A stretch of 40,219 nt of DNA from Gelidibacter sp. (GTDB lineage: Bacteria > Bacteroidota > Bacteroidia > Flavobacteriales > Flavobacteriaceae): positions 1 through 40,219 of the forward strand of contig JAAFHC010000022.1 of the NCBI GenBank assembly GCA_010906935.1, in the 5' to 3' direction. Made by a program: the position numbers and the translations under genes. Positions 1-8,839 of the stretch are shown one piece after another. The notes under the pieces are model-generated. The model was not told where the DNA came from and ran no database searches. It saw only the letters and a program-made list of their open reading frames with translations. Each line of letters opens with the position of its first letter. The first letter of the stretch is position 1.

Positions 1-894
1 GATGCGCAGTTGGAACAAAATGAAATCAGCCAAAACCTGCCTTATAGAAATGAAACTTCCTTTGAACAAACGCTTTATGTTCGGGTTGAAAGCGACGATA
101 ACGGCGAATGTTTCGGATTTGGCCCTCATTTAAAATTGGTTGTGGAACCACGGCCGGAATTTGAGTTGGATGAAAGCATTATTTATTGTATGAACTTGCC
201 GCCAATCACGGTTTCAACTTATAATCCAAAAGGAAATTACACGTATGAATGGAAAAATGAAAGCGGCATTGTTGTTGGAAATAATTCATTTTTAAAAATT
301 TCCGCTGAAGGGAATTATAGCGTTATTGCAACTTCTTTTGAAGGATGCGAATCCTTTTCAAAAACCATCAAAGCAATTCCTTCCATCATAGCAACAATAT
401 CTCAAAATAACATCACTGTTATTGATGATTCTGAAAACAACTCCATCACAATCAACACCAGCAATCTGGGCATTGGAGATTATGAATTTTCGTTTAACGA
501 CCCTTATGGAGATTTTCAGGATGAACCCTATTTCCAAAATATAACGCCAGGCATTCACACCATTTATGTTCAGGATAAAAACAATTGCGGCATTGCTCCC
601 ATTGAGGTTTCAGTGATTGGCTATCCAAAATTTTTCACGCCGAATAACGATGGCCAAAATGATACTTGGAATGTTACTGGCATTAGTGAAAACTTTTACA
701 AAAGCGCCACTGTTTATATTTTTAATAGGTTTGGGAAACTTATTACTGAAATTGATTTATACAGTGACGGTTGGAACGGATTGTTTAACGGTAATTATTT
801 ACCGGCAACGGATTATTGGTTTTCCGTTGAATTGGTAGACCTAAAAGGAAATATCAGAGTTAAAAAAGGGCATTTTAGTTTGATAAGAAGGTAA
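1..894 (+). CDS. T9SS type B sorting domain protein, C-terminal part (gene cut by window edge)
   Basis: The reading frame is open to base 1, so this is the C-terminal ~297 residues of a longer secreted protein and the TTG at 10 is not a real start. The middle part (Ig/PKD-like, with the run PRPEFELDESIIYC and Cys residues typical of extracellular beta domains) is followed by a classic gliding-motility-associated C-terminal domain: FFTPNNDGQNDTWNV, then VYIFNRFGKLI, then DGWNGLFNG. Family knowledge: this CHU_C domain directs outer-membrane translocation by the type IX secretion system and surface attachment. The identity of the N-terminal functional part cannot be seen. No terminator is visible before uvrB. 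Confidence 0.9.
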   Translation, partial: DAQLEQNEISQNLPYRNETSFEQTLYVRVESDDNGECFGFGPHLKLVVEPRPEFELDESIIYCMNLPPITVSTYNPKGNYTYEWKNESGIVVGNNSFLKISAEGNYSVIATSFEGCESFSKTIKAIPSIIATISQNNITVIDDSENNSITINTSNLGIGDYEFSFNDPYGDFQDEPYFQNITPGIHTIYVQDKNNCGIAPIEVSVIGYPKFFTPNNDGQNDTWNVTGISENFYKSATVYIFNRFGKLITEIDLYSDGWNGLFNGNYLPATDYWFSVELVDLKGNIRVKKGHFSLIRR

Positions 895-979
895 TCAATA
901 TATTCTCACAACTACATTTTTCAAAAAATTAAAGATTCGTTAATTCTGTTACAGCCCTAAAAAACTAGAGAATTTAGTT

Positions 980-987
980 TATTTTTG
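980..987 (+). promoter_or_regulatory. uvrB -7 promoter element
   Basis: TATTTTTG fits the Bacteroidota -7 consensus TAnnTTTG. It ends only four bases before the uvrB ATG at 992, so the transcript would be leaderless or nearly so. No convincing -33 TTTG at 17-23 bp upstream was found, which lowers confidence. Confidence 0.45.
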
Positions 988-991
988 CAAA

Positions 992-2980
992 ATGCTATTT
1001 AAATTAGAATCTAATTTCAAACCTACCGGCGACCAGCCCGAAGCAATCAAACAACTTGTTGAAGGGTTAAACTCCCATGAAAAATTTCAAACATTGTTGG
1101 GTGTTACAGGTTCAGGTAAAACATTTACGATAGCAAACGTAATTCAGGAAGTCCAAAAGCCAACCTTGGTTTTGGCGCATAACAAAACATTGGCGGCACA
1201 ACTTTATTCAGAATTTAAACAGTTTTTTCCAAATAATTCAGTGGAATATTTTGTTTCTTATTACGATTATTACCAGCCCGAAGCGTATCTTCCAACCACA
1301 GGAACTTTTATCGAAAAAGACTTGTCCATCAACGAGGATATAGAAAAATTGCGAATCAGCGCTTCCTCTGCCCTGCTTTCAGGACGAAGAGATGTCATTA
1401 TTGTGGCTTCAGTATCGTGTATTTACGGCATTGGGAATCCGGTTGAATTCAAGAAAAACATCATTTATGTTGAAGTCGGCCAAGCCATTTCGCGTACCAA
1501 ATTTTTGCACCAATTGGTTGCGAGTTTGTATTCGAGAACCGAAGCCGAAATTAGCAGCGGAACTTTTAAAGTGAAAGGCGATACCATCACTGTTTACCCT
1601 TCATATGGAGAACACGCCTTCAGAATTCACTTTTTTGGCGATGAAATTGAAGAAATTGAAAGCTTTGACGTCACCAACAATCTGGTTGTGGAAAAATTTG
1701 AGCAAATCACCATTTATCCGGCAAATTTATTCGTGACTTCACCCGATGTTTTGCAGCATGCGATCCATCATATTCAGGAGGATTTAATGAAACAATTTGA
1801 ATACTTCAAAGAAATCGGAAAACATTTGGAAGCAAAACGCCTGAAAGAACGCACAGAATTTGATTTGGAAATGATTCGTGAATTGGGTTATTGCAGTGGC
1901 ATTGAAAATTATTCCCGTTATCTCGACGGAAGAGCAGCCGGTACGCGCCCTTTCTGTTTGCTGGATTATTTTCCCGAAGATTATTTAATGGTGATTGACG
2001 AAAGCCATGTAACAATCCCGCAAGTTCATGCGATGTATGGCGGCGACCGATCGCGCAAGGAAAATTTGGTAGAATACGGGTTCCGATTGCCGGCGGCGAT
2101 GGACAACCGTCCGCTTAAATTTGACGAATTCGAAGACATCCAAAATCAGGTGATTTTTGTGAGCGCCACACCGGCGGATTATGAATTGCAAAAAACAGAA
2201 GGCGTTTTCGTGGAACAGGTCATTCGTCCGACAGGATTGTTGGATCCCGAAATTCAGGTACGGCCAAGTATCAACCAAATAGATGATTTAATTGAAGAAA
2301 TACAATTGAGGGTTGAAAAGAATGAACGCACCTTGGTCACCACGTTAACCAAGAGAATGGCAGAAGAATTGACGAAATATTTAAGCAGAATCCAAATTCG
2401 CTGCCGTTACATTCACTCTGATGTTGATACTTTGGAGCGCGTTGAAATTATGCGCGATTTGCGTTTGGGAATATTTGACGTGCTTATTGGCGTGAATCTT
2501 TTGCGTGAAGGACTCGATTTGCCTGAGGTTTCTTTGGTAGCGATTTTAGATGCAGACAAGGAAGGTTTTTTGCGTTCGCACCGCTCTTTAACCCAAACCA
2601 TTGGCCGTGCCGCAAGAAATATCAACGGAATTGCCATTATGTATGCCGACAAAATAACCAACAGCATGCAACTCACCATCGACGAAACAAACCGTCGCCG
2701 CGAAAAACAAATTGCCTACAATACTGCAAATAACATCACTCCTACTCAAATTATAAAGAGCATAGAAAATATTATGGGGCAAAACACCGCTTCAACCTAT
2801 AATTTTGAAAATTTGGCAAACATTGCTGCCGAAGAAAAAATGGATTATATGACGAAGGCGGAATTGGAAAACAGCATTCGCGAAAAACGCAAACAAATGG
2901 AAGAAGCCGCCAAAGCACTCGACTTTATCGCTGCCGCAAAATTACGGGACACCATTAAAAAATTAAAAGAGCGGATTTAG
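992..2980 (+). CDS. uvrB: UvrABC excinuclease subunit B
   Basis: Full-length UvrB (662 aa, family norm 660-680), the damage-verifying helicase-like subunit of nucleotide excision repair that takes DNA from UvrA and recruits UvrC. Walker A GVTGSGKT lies at residues 37-44 (Lys43). The beta-hairpin that locks damaged DNA is at about 90-99 ([10 protein letters not shown]). The Walker B region reads VIDESHV, the C-terminal helicase half has the QTIGRAARN motif VI, and the UVR coiled-coil domain that contacts UvrC closes the protein (last ~40 residues). The ATG at 992 gives the canonical N-terminus [17 protein letters not shown]. It sits alone between a T9SS cargo gene and convergent fsa. Confidence 0.98.
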   Translation: MLFKLESNFKPTGDQPEAIKQLVEGLNSHEKFQTLLGVTGSGKTFTIANVIQEVQKPTLVLAHNKTLAAQLYSEFKQFFPNNSVEYFVSYYDYYQPEAYLPTTGTFIEKDLSINEDIEKLRISASSALLSGRRDVIIVASVSCIYGIGNPVEFKKNIIYVEVGQAISRTKFLHQLVASLYSRTEAEISSGTFKVKGDTITVYPSYGEHAFRIHFFGDEIEEIESFDVTNNLVVEKFEQITIYPANLFVTSPDVLQHAIHHIQEDLMKQFEYFKEIGKHLEAKRLKERTEFDLEMIRELGYCSGIENYSRYLDGRAAGTRPFCLLDYFPEDYLMVIDESHVTIPQVHAMYGGDRSRKENLVEYGFRLPAAMDNRPLKFDEFEDIQNQVIFVSATPADYELQKTEGVFVEQVIRPTGLLDPEIQVRPSINQIDDLIEEIQLRVEKNERTLVTTLTKRMAEELTKYLSRIQIRCRYIHSDVDTLERVEIMRDLRLGIFDVLIGVNLLREGLDLPEVSLVAILDADKEGFLRSHRSLTQTIGRAARNINGIAIMYADKITNSMQLTIDETNRRREKQIAYNTANNITPTQIIKSIENIMGQNTASTYNFENLANIAAEEKMDYMTKAELENSIREKRKQMEEAAKALDFIAAAKLRDTIKKLKERI

Positions 2981-3003
2981 TTTGGTTATTGGATTTATAA
3001 AAA

Positions 3004-3033
3004 AAGTTTTATGAAACGAATTTCATAAAACTT
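3004..3033 (-). terminator. Hairpin terminator between uvrB and fsa
   Basis: A perfect 13-bp stem (AAGTTTTATGAAA / TTTCATAAAACTT) with a CGAA loop. On the minus strand it is followed by seven T residues, so it should best terminate the fsa transcript; it may also stop uvrB readthrough since the two genes converge here. Confidence 0.7.
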
Positions 3034-3130
3034 CTTATAAATAATATCAATAAAGGGCTTTAAAGGTCTTTACCAACTATTTTCAGTATTACTTCTAAAA
3101 TTAAATATTTCAATTTTATTTACAAATGAA

Positions 3131-3158
3131 CTTTTTAACTTTTAACTTTTAACAAAAA
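3131..3158. repeat. Short TTTTAACT-type octamer tract at fsa 3' end
   Basis: Three tandem CTTTTAA-type words lie just past the fsa stop. Read in the fsa direction they are GTTAAAAGTTAAAAG. It is the same low-complexity family as the tracts at 3911-3957, 10667-10918 and 26036-26465. Confidence 0.6.
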
Positions 3159-3160
3159 AA

Positions 3161-3814
3161 TTAGTTTCCTTTTTTATAATCTGCCAAAAACTGAGCTAAT
3201 CCTATGTCTGTTAACGGGTGTTTCAACAATCCCATAATGGCAGATAAAGGTCCGGTCATCACATCGGCGCCTAATTTTGCGCAATCGATAATATGCATGG
3301 TATGGCGCACTGAAGCTGCCAAAATTTCAGTTTCATAACCGTAATTATCGTAAATAAGTCTGATTTCAGAAATAAGATTTAATCCGTCTGTAGAAATATC
3401 ATCCAACCTTCCTATAAAAGGCGAAACATAAGTCGCTCCTGCTTTAGCAGCCAACAAAGCTTGTCCGGCCGAAAAAACCAAAGTCATATTCACGCTAATA
3501 CCTTTGTCTGTAAAATATTTACACGCTTTAATTCCGTCAGCAATCATCGGTAATTTAACCACAATTTGCGGGTGTAAATCGGCCAATGCTTCCCCTTCTT
3601 TAACCATTCCTTCAAAATCAGTCGCAATCACTTCGGCACTTACATCACCATCAACAATATTGCAAATTGCCACATAATGTTTTAAAATATTGTCTTTTCC
3701 CGTAATGCCTTCTTTTGCCATTAAGGAAGGATTTGTAGTTACGCCATCTAAAACACCCAATGCTTGTGCTTCTTTAATTTGCTCGAGGTTTGCTGTATCA
3801 ATAAAAAATTTCAT
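3161..3814 (-). CDS. fsa: Fructose-6-phosphate aldolase / transaldolase-like protein
   Basis: A 217-aa short TalC/FSA-type member of the transaldolase family, a cytosolic class I aldolase. The N-terminus MKFFIDTANLEQIKEA, the GVTTNPSL motif (residues 24-31) and the Schiff-base lysine in VVKLPM (Lys87) are all present, with the later SPFIGRLDD and HPLTDIGL segments. Whether it acts as a transaldolase (pentose phosphate pathway) or as a fructose-6-phosphate aldolase cannot be decided from the motif view; many genomes label this subfamily transaldolase (tal). It is monocistronic, with a -7 element about 29 bp upstream and a terminator beyond its stop. Confidence 0.93.
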   Translation of the reverse strand: MKFFIDTANLEQIKEAQALGVLDGVTTNPSLMAKEGITGKDNILKHYVAICNIVDGDVSAEVIATDFEGMVKEGEALADLHPQIVVKLPMIADGIKACKYFTDKGISVNMTLVFSAGQALLAAKAGATYVSPFIGRLDDISTDGLNLISEIRLIYDNYGYETEILAASVRHTMHIIDCAKLGADVMTGPLSAIMGLLKHPLTDIGLAQFLADYKKGN

Positions 3815-3842
3815 ATATATTGTCGGTTAAATTTTTAAAAGG

Positions 3843-3850
3843 CAAAGATA
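3843..3850 (-). promoter_or_regulatory. fsa -7 promoter element
   Basis: On the minus strand the bases read TATCTTTG, matching TAnnTTTG, about 29 bp before the fsa ATG. No clear -33 TTG was found upstream, where the repeat tract begins. Confidence 0.45.
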
Positions 3851-3910
3851 GTTATTAAAATATTGTTGGTTAATTATTTGTTGAATTGTTTAAATGTTGA
3901 ATTATGTAGT

Positions 3911-3957
3911 ACGCTAACTTTTAACTTCTAACTTTTAATATTTAACTTCTAACTTTT
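3911..3957. repeat. AAAAGTTA-type tract overlapping the end of the first SDR gene
   Basis: Tandem words such as ACTTTTAA, CTTCTAA and TTTAACTT. The tract runs into the SDR coding sequence, so that the final codons (aaa agt tag) are repeat-derived. The minus-strand flank toward fsa (3872-3910) continues with AATTCAACAAATAATTAACC, a module also seen next to the ABC exporter gene at 10671-10697. Confidence 0.6.
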
Positions 3958-4758
3958 TATTTCATAATGATTCATTAATAACTTTTCATAAAGTTTATCC
4001 GGTAAAATTCTTTTCAATAAAATAGAAAATTTTTGCATAAAATCGCCCACTTTATAATGAATCTTTGGTTTTGGCGTGTTTATGATCTTAAAAATCGCTT
4101 CGGCCATTTCAATTGGATTGCTTCCGCTATTTACATGAGCATCCATTAAATCCAGATTTTTTTGATAGTTTTTTTTGTAGGGAGAATGGTAAAAAATTGG
4201 TGTATGGTAACGGCCCGAAGCAATATTTGTGGCAAAATCGCCCGGTGCCACGTTGGTGACATCAATGCCAAAACCTTTAACTTCCATCCTAATGGCTTCC
4301 GTCACAATTTCCAAAGCGCCTTTTGTTGCAGAATAAATGCCCCTAAACGGCAATCCCATATAACCGGCAATGGAAGTCACATTAACAATCAATCCGCTGT
4401 TTTGTTTGCGCATTTGGGGTAAAACTGCTTTCATCATTTCTATGGCACCAAAAAAATTGGTTTCAAAAACCTTTCGCATTTCATCGGTTGGCGTTTCTTC
4501 AATGGCTCCGGTAATTCCCATTCCTGCGTTGTTTATCAAAATATCGATGCTGCCTTCCGCAGCAATAATGTCGTCAACAGCTTTTAAAATGGTTTCTTTA
4601 TCATTAACATCCAACGCAATTAAGCGAAAAGGATGGTTGGTGATGTTAGCTGGATTTCTGCTTGTTCCGTAAACTATAAATCCCTTTTGGGTTAAAAATT
4701 CACCCACAGATTTCCCTATTCCTGAAGAACCTCCTGTAATTAAAACGACTTTAGACAT
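3949..4758 (-). CDS. Short-chain dehydrogenase/reductase (SDR)
   Basis: Classical SDR of 269 aa with a Rossmann fold. The nucleotide-binding TGGSSGIG is at residues 8-15, NNAG at 76-79, the catalytic Ser129 in NVTSIAG and Tyr142/Lys146 in YSATK. An Arg in GTSR after beta-2 suggests NADP(H) preference. The substrate is not predictable; such flavobacterial SDRs are often labelled 3-oxoacyl-ACP reductase-like or retinol-dehydrogenase-like. The C-terminal ~35 residues are basic and hydrophobic (MQKFSILLKRILPDKLYEKLL), possibly a membrane-associated tail. Its stop codon lies inside a dispersed repeat tract. Confidence 0.92.
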   Translation of the reverse strand: MSKVVLITGGSSGIGKSVGEFLTQKGFIVYGTSRNPANITNHPFRLIALDVNDKETILKAVDDIIAAEGSIDILINNAGMGITGAIEETPTDEMRKVFETNFFGAIEMMKAVLPQMRKQNSGLIVNVTSIAGYMGLPFRGIYSATKGALEIVTEAIRMEVKGFGIDVTNVAPGDFATNIASGRYHTPIFYHSPYKKNYQKNLDLMDAHVNSGSNPIEMAEAIFKIINTPKPKIHYKVGDFMQKFSILLKRILPDKLYEKLLMNHYEIKS

Positions 4759-4789
4759 TGAATGATTGAAAAATTAAAATATTAAATAG

Positions 4790-4890
4790 TTGGGCGTTCC
4801 CGCTGAAAAGGCGGTCGGGCTTTCCGTTACAATCTTTTTTTGCGGAGAAAAATCCTCAAAAAAAGTATTTTCACTACAATCCTTAACGCA
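4790..4890 (+). repeat. Dispersed intergenic repeat, copy A
   Basis: About 100 bp containing GCGGTCGGGCTTTC, then CAATCTTTTTTT, then TCCTCAAAAAA, ATTTTC and CCTTAACGCA. The same blocks in the same order occur on the minus strand at 22221-22343. It lies between the first SDR gene and the SRP RNA gene and has no convincing coding capacity. The block 4759-5327 otherwise holds only this repeat, the SRP RNA and two promoter elements. Confidence 0.75.
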
Positions 4891-5036
4891 AAAATCAGCA
4901 CCAATTAGCATTTGTCCAATTAGGGCAATCTTTAATAATGGATCAAAAGTAAGCTATTTATTGAGATTTTAAAAGTCCTTTTCTTTGGAAAGTCAACTTG
5001 CCAGCCGGCAGGGATTTAAGATAGGAGAGAAAAAAA

Positions 5037-5132
5037 GGGCAAGCGACCTACATCACACCGCTACAACCTAATACCTTTGCTGCGTTCCCGCCCTGGAGGG
5101 TTCAAAGGGAGCTGGTTGTGTAGGACTTGCCC
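5037..5132 (-). ncRNA. ffs: Signal recognition particle RNA (4.5S-type)
   Basis: On the minus strand the ends GGGCAAG and CTTGCCC pair to close a long hairpin of about 96 nt. The tip is the diagnostic SRP domain IV: CAGG, then the stem GCG, the GGAA tetraloop (plus-strand 5085-5088), CGC, then AGCA, giving the symmetric internal loop that binds Ffh. After the 3' end the minus strand runs into seven T residues, consistent with Rho-independent termination. A TAAATTTG -7 element lies just upstream. Role: RNA scaffold of the SRP that targets nascent membrane proteins to the translocon. End positions may be off by a few bases. Confidence 0.93.
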
Positions 5133-5137
5133 GGCGG

Positions 5138-5145
5138 CAAATTTA
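5138..5145 (-). promoter_or_regulatory. -7 element of the SRP RNA gene
   Basis: The minus strand reads TAAATTTG, a full match to TAnnTTTG, six bases before the predicted RNA 5' end. That is the spacing expected between the -7 box and the start of transcription. No strong -33 element was found. Confidence 0.65.
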
Positions 5146-5278
5146 CAATCATTTTTTAATTTTACCATTATTTTTTTCAATTTTATTGTAACAAAACTAA
5201 ATGAGTGTTTACTAATAACTTAGTTAAAAATAACCATTATTGTTGGCATTTAACCATCAATGGTAATAAGGTATTTAG

Positions 5279-5286
5279 TATATTTG
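5279..5286 (+). promoter_or_regulatory. -7 element upstream of DUF4199 gene
   Basis: TATATTTG matches TAnnTTTG about 41 bp before the chosen ATG at 5328. Its position supports that start over any codon further upstream. Confidence 0.5.
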
Positions 5287-5327
5287 TTCAACCAAAAATC
5301 AATCAATTAATCAATCAAGCAATTATT

Positions 5328-5864
5328 ATGGAAAATCAAGAAATTACACCAAAACAAATCATGTTAAACTATGGTTTAATGTTGGGAATTGCATCTGTTT
5401 TAATCAGTGTTGTGTTATACGCCATGGGAAAAACGTATGAGCCTCATTGGTCTGTAGGCGTTATCAGCACAATAATCACCGCTGCGGTCATCATTTTGGG
5501 CATCAAGAAAATTAAAGAAATCAACAACGGATTTTTATCCTTGTCCGAAGCCTTAAAAACGGGATTGGGCATTGCGTTGATCTCAGGATTGGTTCTCGTT
5601 GTTTATAATTTAATTTTCGTCTCTTTTATAGAGCCTGAATACTTTGCCAGAATGTTGGAAGTGCAACAACAAAAAATGATAGAAACATATCCGAATTTTT
5701 CTGATGAGCAATTGGAAGCATCCTTGGAAATGGCTAAAAAAATGTCGGGACCTATGATTAATTCTGCGATTATTATTATTGGAAGTCTGTTTCTTGGATT
5801 TATTATTTCTTTGATTGGCGGATTGATTTTGAAAAAAACCGACGAAGAAATCACCAGTATTTAA
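5328..5864 (+). CDS. DUF4199 domain membrane protein
   Basis: A 178-aa integral membrane protein with four hydrophobic segments: MLGIASVLISVVLYAMG, the VGVISTIITAAVIILGI region, TGLGIALISGLVLVVYNLIF, and IIIIGSLFLGFIISLIGGLIL near the C-terminus. The order and the acidic, Met-rich loop after the third segment (FARMLEVQQQKMIE) fit DUF4199, an uncharacterised family common in Bacteroidota. The open frame extends to 5205, but the ATG at 5328 lies after a TATATTTG promoter element and gives the usual short charged N-terminus (MENQEITPKQIML). It is 16 bp before a DPM-like glycosyltransferase, so probably co-transcribed; this pairing is common in the group. Function unknown. Confidence 0.88.
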   Translation: MENQEITPKQIMLNYGLMLGIASVLISVVLYAMGKTYEPHWSVGVISTIITAAVIILGIKKIKEINNGFLSLSEALKTGLGIALISGLVLVVYNLIFVSFIEPEYFARMLEVQQQKMIETYPNFSDEQLEASLEMAKKMSGPMINSAIIIIGSLFLGFIISLIGGLILKKTDEEITSI

Positions 5865-5880
5865 CAAAATAAACCTTTAA

Positions 5881-6828
5881 ATGGATATATCCATAGTCAT
5901 TCCTCTGCTTAACGAAGACGAATCTTTAAATGAATTACACGATTGGATTGTAAAAGTGATGCAATCCAATCGTTATTCTTATGAATTGCTTTTTATTGAT
6001 GATGGCAGCACCGATGATTCCTGGAAGGTTATTGAGGCATTGTCCCAGAAAAACCCCAATGTAAAAGGCATTCGATTTCAAAAAAATTACGGAAAATCCC
6101 AAGCGTTAAATGCCGGGTTTAAGGTGGTGACCGGAGACGTTGTAATTACCATGGACGCCGATTTACAAGACAGTCCGGATGAAATTCCCGAACTTTATCA
6201 TCTAATAAAAAGCGGCGATTTCGATTTGGTTTCCGGCTGGAAGAAAAAGCGCTTCGATTCAAAAATCAGAAAAAATATTCCCTCAAAATTATTCAATGCA
6301 GCTGCACGCAAAACTTCAGGCTTGAAATTACACGATTTTAATTGCGGATTGAAAGCTTACAAAAATGAAGTGGTTAAAAATATTGATGTAAACGGCGAAA
6401 TGCACCGTTATATTCCTGTTTTGGCTAAAAATGCTGGATTTAATAAAATTACCGAAAAAGTGGTTGCCCACCAAGCCAGAAAATACGGTGTAACCAAATT
6501 TGGCATGGAACGTTTCATCAATGGTTTTCTCGACTTGATTACCATTTGGTTCCTGTCGAAATTCGGGAAAAGACCAATGCATTTGTTCGGATTGTTGGGA
6601 ACGCTTACATTTTTCATCGGATTTTGTTTTGCGTTTTACTTGGGAATTGACAAACTCTTTTTCAATCCGACAGGCCGTTTGATTACCGACAGGCCCCAAT
6701 TTTATTTGGCGATTGTGGCTATGATTATTGGAACACAACTATTTTTGGCCGGGTTTTTAGGCGAACTTATTTTGCGCACAAAATCGGATTCAAAACGTTA
6801 CACCATCTCAGATAAAATCAACAGTTGA
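5881..6828 (+). CDS. Family 2 glycosyltransferase, polyprenyl-phosphate type (GtrB/DPM-like)
   Basis: 315 aa. The GT-A catalytic domain has VIPLLNEDESL, DDGSTDDS (residues 40-47) and the metal-binding DAD at 92-94 in MDADLQDSPDE. Two C-terminal membrane spans (about 240-260 and 275-300) follow. This domain order matches GtrB/ArnC/DPMS-like enzymes that transfer a sugar from a nucleotide donor to undecaprenyl phosphate at the inner membrane. The particular sugar is not predictable. It follows DUF4199 by 16 bp; its stop codon overlaps the -33 element of the next gene. Confidence 0.92.
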   Translation: MDISIVIPLLNEDESLNELHDWIVKVMQSNRYSYELLFIDDGSTDDSWKVIEALSQKNPNVKGIRFQKNYGKSQALNAGFKVVTGDVVITMDADLQDSPDEIPELYHLIKSGDFDLVSGWKKKRFDSKIRKNIPSKLFNAAARKTSGLKLHDFNCGLKAYKNEVVKNIDVNGEMHRYIPVLAKNAGFNKITEKVVAHQARKYGVTKFGMERFINGFLDLITIWFLSKFGKRPMHLFGLLGTLTFFIGFCFAFYLGIDKLFFNPTGRLITDRPQFYLAIVAMIIGTQLFLAGFLGELILRTKSDSKRYTISDKINS

Positions 6829-6857
6829 TCTTTTTTAACATAATTGAACTATTTTTG
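6825..6857 (+). promoter_or_regulatory. Promoter of the phosphohexomutase gene
   Basis: TTG at 6825-6827, a 22-bp spacer and TATTTTTG at 6850-6857 fit the Bacteroidota -33/-7 arrangement. The -33 element overlaps the preceding stop codon; the leader would be about 15 nt. Confidence 0.55.
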
Positions 6858-6877
6858 CACTATTAAATTCTTACCAA

Positions 6878-8596
6878 ATGACTGAAATCTTACATAAAGC
6901 CCAACTTTGGCTGACCGATACTTTTGACAAAAAAACACAGGAAGAAGTGCAACAATTAATTGCCGGAAATGCAGCGAATTTAACAGAACATTTTTACCAG
7001 GATTTAGAATTTGGCACCGGAGGAATGCGCGGTATTATGGGCGCAGGAACCAATAGAGTCAACAAATATACGTTGGGCCGTGCAACTCAAGGATTGTCTA
7101 ATTATTTAAACAAAACTTTTCCAAATAAACCTTTGAAAGCTGTTATTGCTTTTGATTGCCGACATAACAGCAAGGAATTTGCAAAAATCGTGGCCGATGT
7201 TTTTTCTGCAAACAATATTAAAGTATACATATTTGAAGATTTGCGTGCCACGCCAGAACTTTCTTTTGCCGTAAGACATTTAGGCTGCGATGCCGGAATT
7301 GTATTAACCGCTTCCCACAATCCGCCAGAATATAATGGGTATAAAGTGTATTGGAATGATGGCGGACAAATAGTTCCGCCGCAAGATGAGGAAATAATTG
7401 CGGAAGTAAACCGTTTGGATTTTTCCCAAATTAACTTTAAAGCCAATGAAAATTTAATTGAAACTATTGGCAAAGAAGTTGACGAAGCATTTATAAATGC
7501 CAGTGTTAAAAATGGCACTTTTGAAAGCACAAAAGGCCGGGGAAATCTAAAAATTGTCTTTACCTCCATTCACGGAACATCCATTACCACTGTTCCTGAA
7601 GCATTTATAAGAGCCGGCTATACCGATGTTCATATTGTGGAAGAACAACGCGTGCCAAACGGCAATTTTCCAACCGTTAAATCTCCCAATCCAGAAGAAC
7701 CCGATGCCTTGAAAATGGCCACTGATTTGGCTGAAAAAATTCACGCGGACATTGTGATTGGTACCGATCCTGATGGTGACCGATTGGGGATTGCCGTAAG
7801 AAATCTGGAAGGAAAAATGACTTTATTAAACGGAAATCAGACCATGTGCTTGATGACCGACTTTTTAATCAGAAAATGGAAAGAAGCAGGTAAATTAAAC
7901 GGCAAACAATTTGTGGGTTCCACCATTGTATCCACCAATTTGGTGAATGAAATTGCTGCTCAATACGGCGTTGAAACTAAAGTTGGACTTACAGGGTTTA
8001 AATGGATTGCCAAAATGGTTCGTGAGGCCGAAGGCAAACAAGAATTTATTGGGGGCGGTGAGGAAAGTTTTGGTTATATGGTGGGTGATTTTGTGCGTGA
8101 CAAAGATGCGGTAACAGCTACTTTATTGGCTTGTGAAATTGCCGCAAATGCAAAATCAAACGGAAGTTCTATGTATCAGGAATTGTTGCAAATTTATGCC
8201 GACAATCATTTTTACAAAGAGCATTTAATCTCTATTGTTAAAAAGGGAATGGATGGCGCCGACCAGATTAAACAAATGATGGTTGATTTGCGCGAGCATC
8301 CTTTTACAGAAATAGACGGTTCAAAAGTTATCTATTTATTCGATTATCAGGCTTCAACCAGAAAAAATTTACTGACTGGAAAAGTTGAAAATATTGACAT
8401 TCCTAAATCCAATGTGTTGATTTATCATACGGAAGACGGCACAAAAATAGCTGCCAGACCAAGTGGAACTGAGCCAAAAATAAAATTCTATTTCAGCGTG
8501 AAAGGAAAATTAGATGCTGTTGAAAATGCAAAAAAAGTTGAAGAAGAACTCGATGCCAAAATTCAGCGCATTATTAAAGAATTGAATTTGCTTTAG
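6878..8596 (+). CDS. Phosphohexomutase (phosphoglucomutase / phosphomannomutase family)
   Basis: 572 aa, the long PGM2/PgcA-like form of the alpha-D-phosphohexomutase family. The catalytic phosphoserine is Ser146 in TASHNPPEYNGYK. The Mg2+ loop GTDPDGDRLG has its three Asp at 297, 299 and 301. The sugar-specificity loop is GGGEESFGY, and the phosphate-binding loop near the C-terminus is RPSGTEPKIKF. It interconverts hexose 1- and 6-phosphates in the cytosol and so feeds nucleotide-sugar synthesis. Glucose is the likeliest substrate for this long form (inference). It has its own predicted promoter. Confidence 0.94.
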   Translation: MTEILHKAQLWLTDTFDKKTQEEVQQLIAGNAANLTEHFYQDLEFGTGGMRGIMGAGTNRVNKYTLGRATQGLSNYLNKTFPNKPLKAVIAFDCRHNSKEFAKIVADVFSANNIKVYIFEDLRATPELSFAVRHLGCDAGIVLTASHNPPEYNGYKVYWNDGGQIVPPQDEEIIAEVNRLDFSQINFKANENLIETIGKEVDEAFINASVKNGTFESTKGRGNLKIVFTSIHGTSITTVPEAFIRAGYTDVHIVEEQRVPNGNFPTVKSPNPEEPDALKMATDLAEKIHADIVIGTDPDGDRLGIAVRNLEGKMTLLNGNQTMCLMTDFLIRKWKEAGKLNGKQFVGSTIVSTNLVNEIAAQYGVETKVGLTGFKWIAKMVREAEGKQEFIGGGEESFGYMVGDFVRDKDAVTATLLACEIAANAKSNGSSMYQELLQIYADNHFYKEHLISIVKKGMDGADQIKQMMVDLREHPFTEIDGSKVIYLFDYQASTRKNLLTGKVENIDIPKSNVLIYHTEDGTKIAARPSGTEPKIKFYFSVKGKLDAVENAKKVEEELDAKIQRIIKELNLL

Positions 8597-8608
8597 GGGT
8601 GAATAAGT

Positions 8609-8643
8609 GTTAAAAGTTATTAGTTATTAGTTATTGGTTGTTG
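8609..8643. repeat. GTTATTAG/GTTATTGG tract after the phosphohexomutase gene
   Basis: Tandem 7-8 nt words (AAAGTTATTAGTTATTAG, then GTTATTGG) start about 12 bp after the phosphohexomutase stop. They belong to the same low-complexity family as the tracts at 3911-3957 and 10667-10918. Confidence 0.5.
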
Positions 8644-8689
8644 GACGGAAAAAGCAACACTAAAAACATCAAATCCCCTTCTTGAATGG

Positions 8690-8707
8690 TCCCGATAGCT
8701 ATTGGGA
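8690..8707. repeat. Short palindrome TCCCGATAGCTATTGGGA
   Basis: An 18-bp near-perfect palindrome with one mismatched pair in the otherwise noncoding 8597-8839 interval. It is not followed by a T tract, so it looks like a dispersed palindrome rather than a terminator. The rest of the interval shows no gene. Confidence 0.5.
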
Positions 8708-8839
8708 GCGAGTGTTTAAGACTGGAATTTATTTATAAATCAAAAATTTGTCTGCCGGAAATAGGTTAAAGATAAAAAGCTTAAAATTAGAAAAATATAG
8801 CCTTGTTCCGAATACAAAAAGTAAAAACATAAAAAATTA

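Noticed and set aside
4790-4972. 60-codon open frame in the SDR-SRP RNA gap
   Set aside because: It lies across repeat copy A, has no promoter or plausible start context, and the matching repeat at 22221-22343 does not keep the frame.
5037-5132. 6S RNA or tmRNA as identity of the structured RNA
   Set aside because: The CAGG-GCG-GGAA-CGC-AGCA tip is specific for SRP RNA, and the length is about 96 nt.
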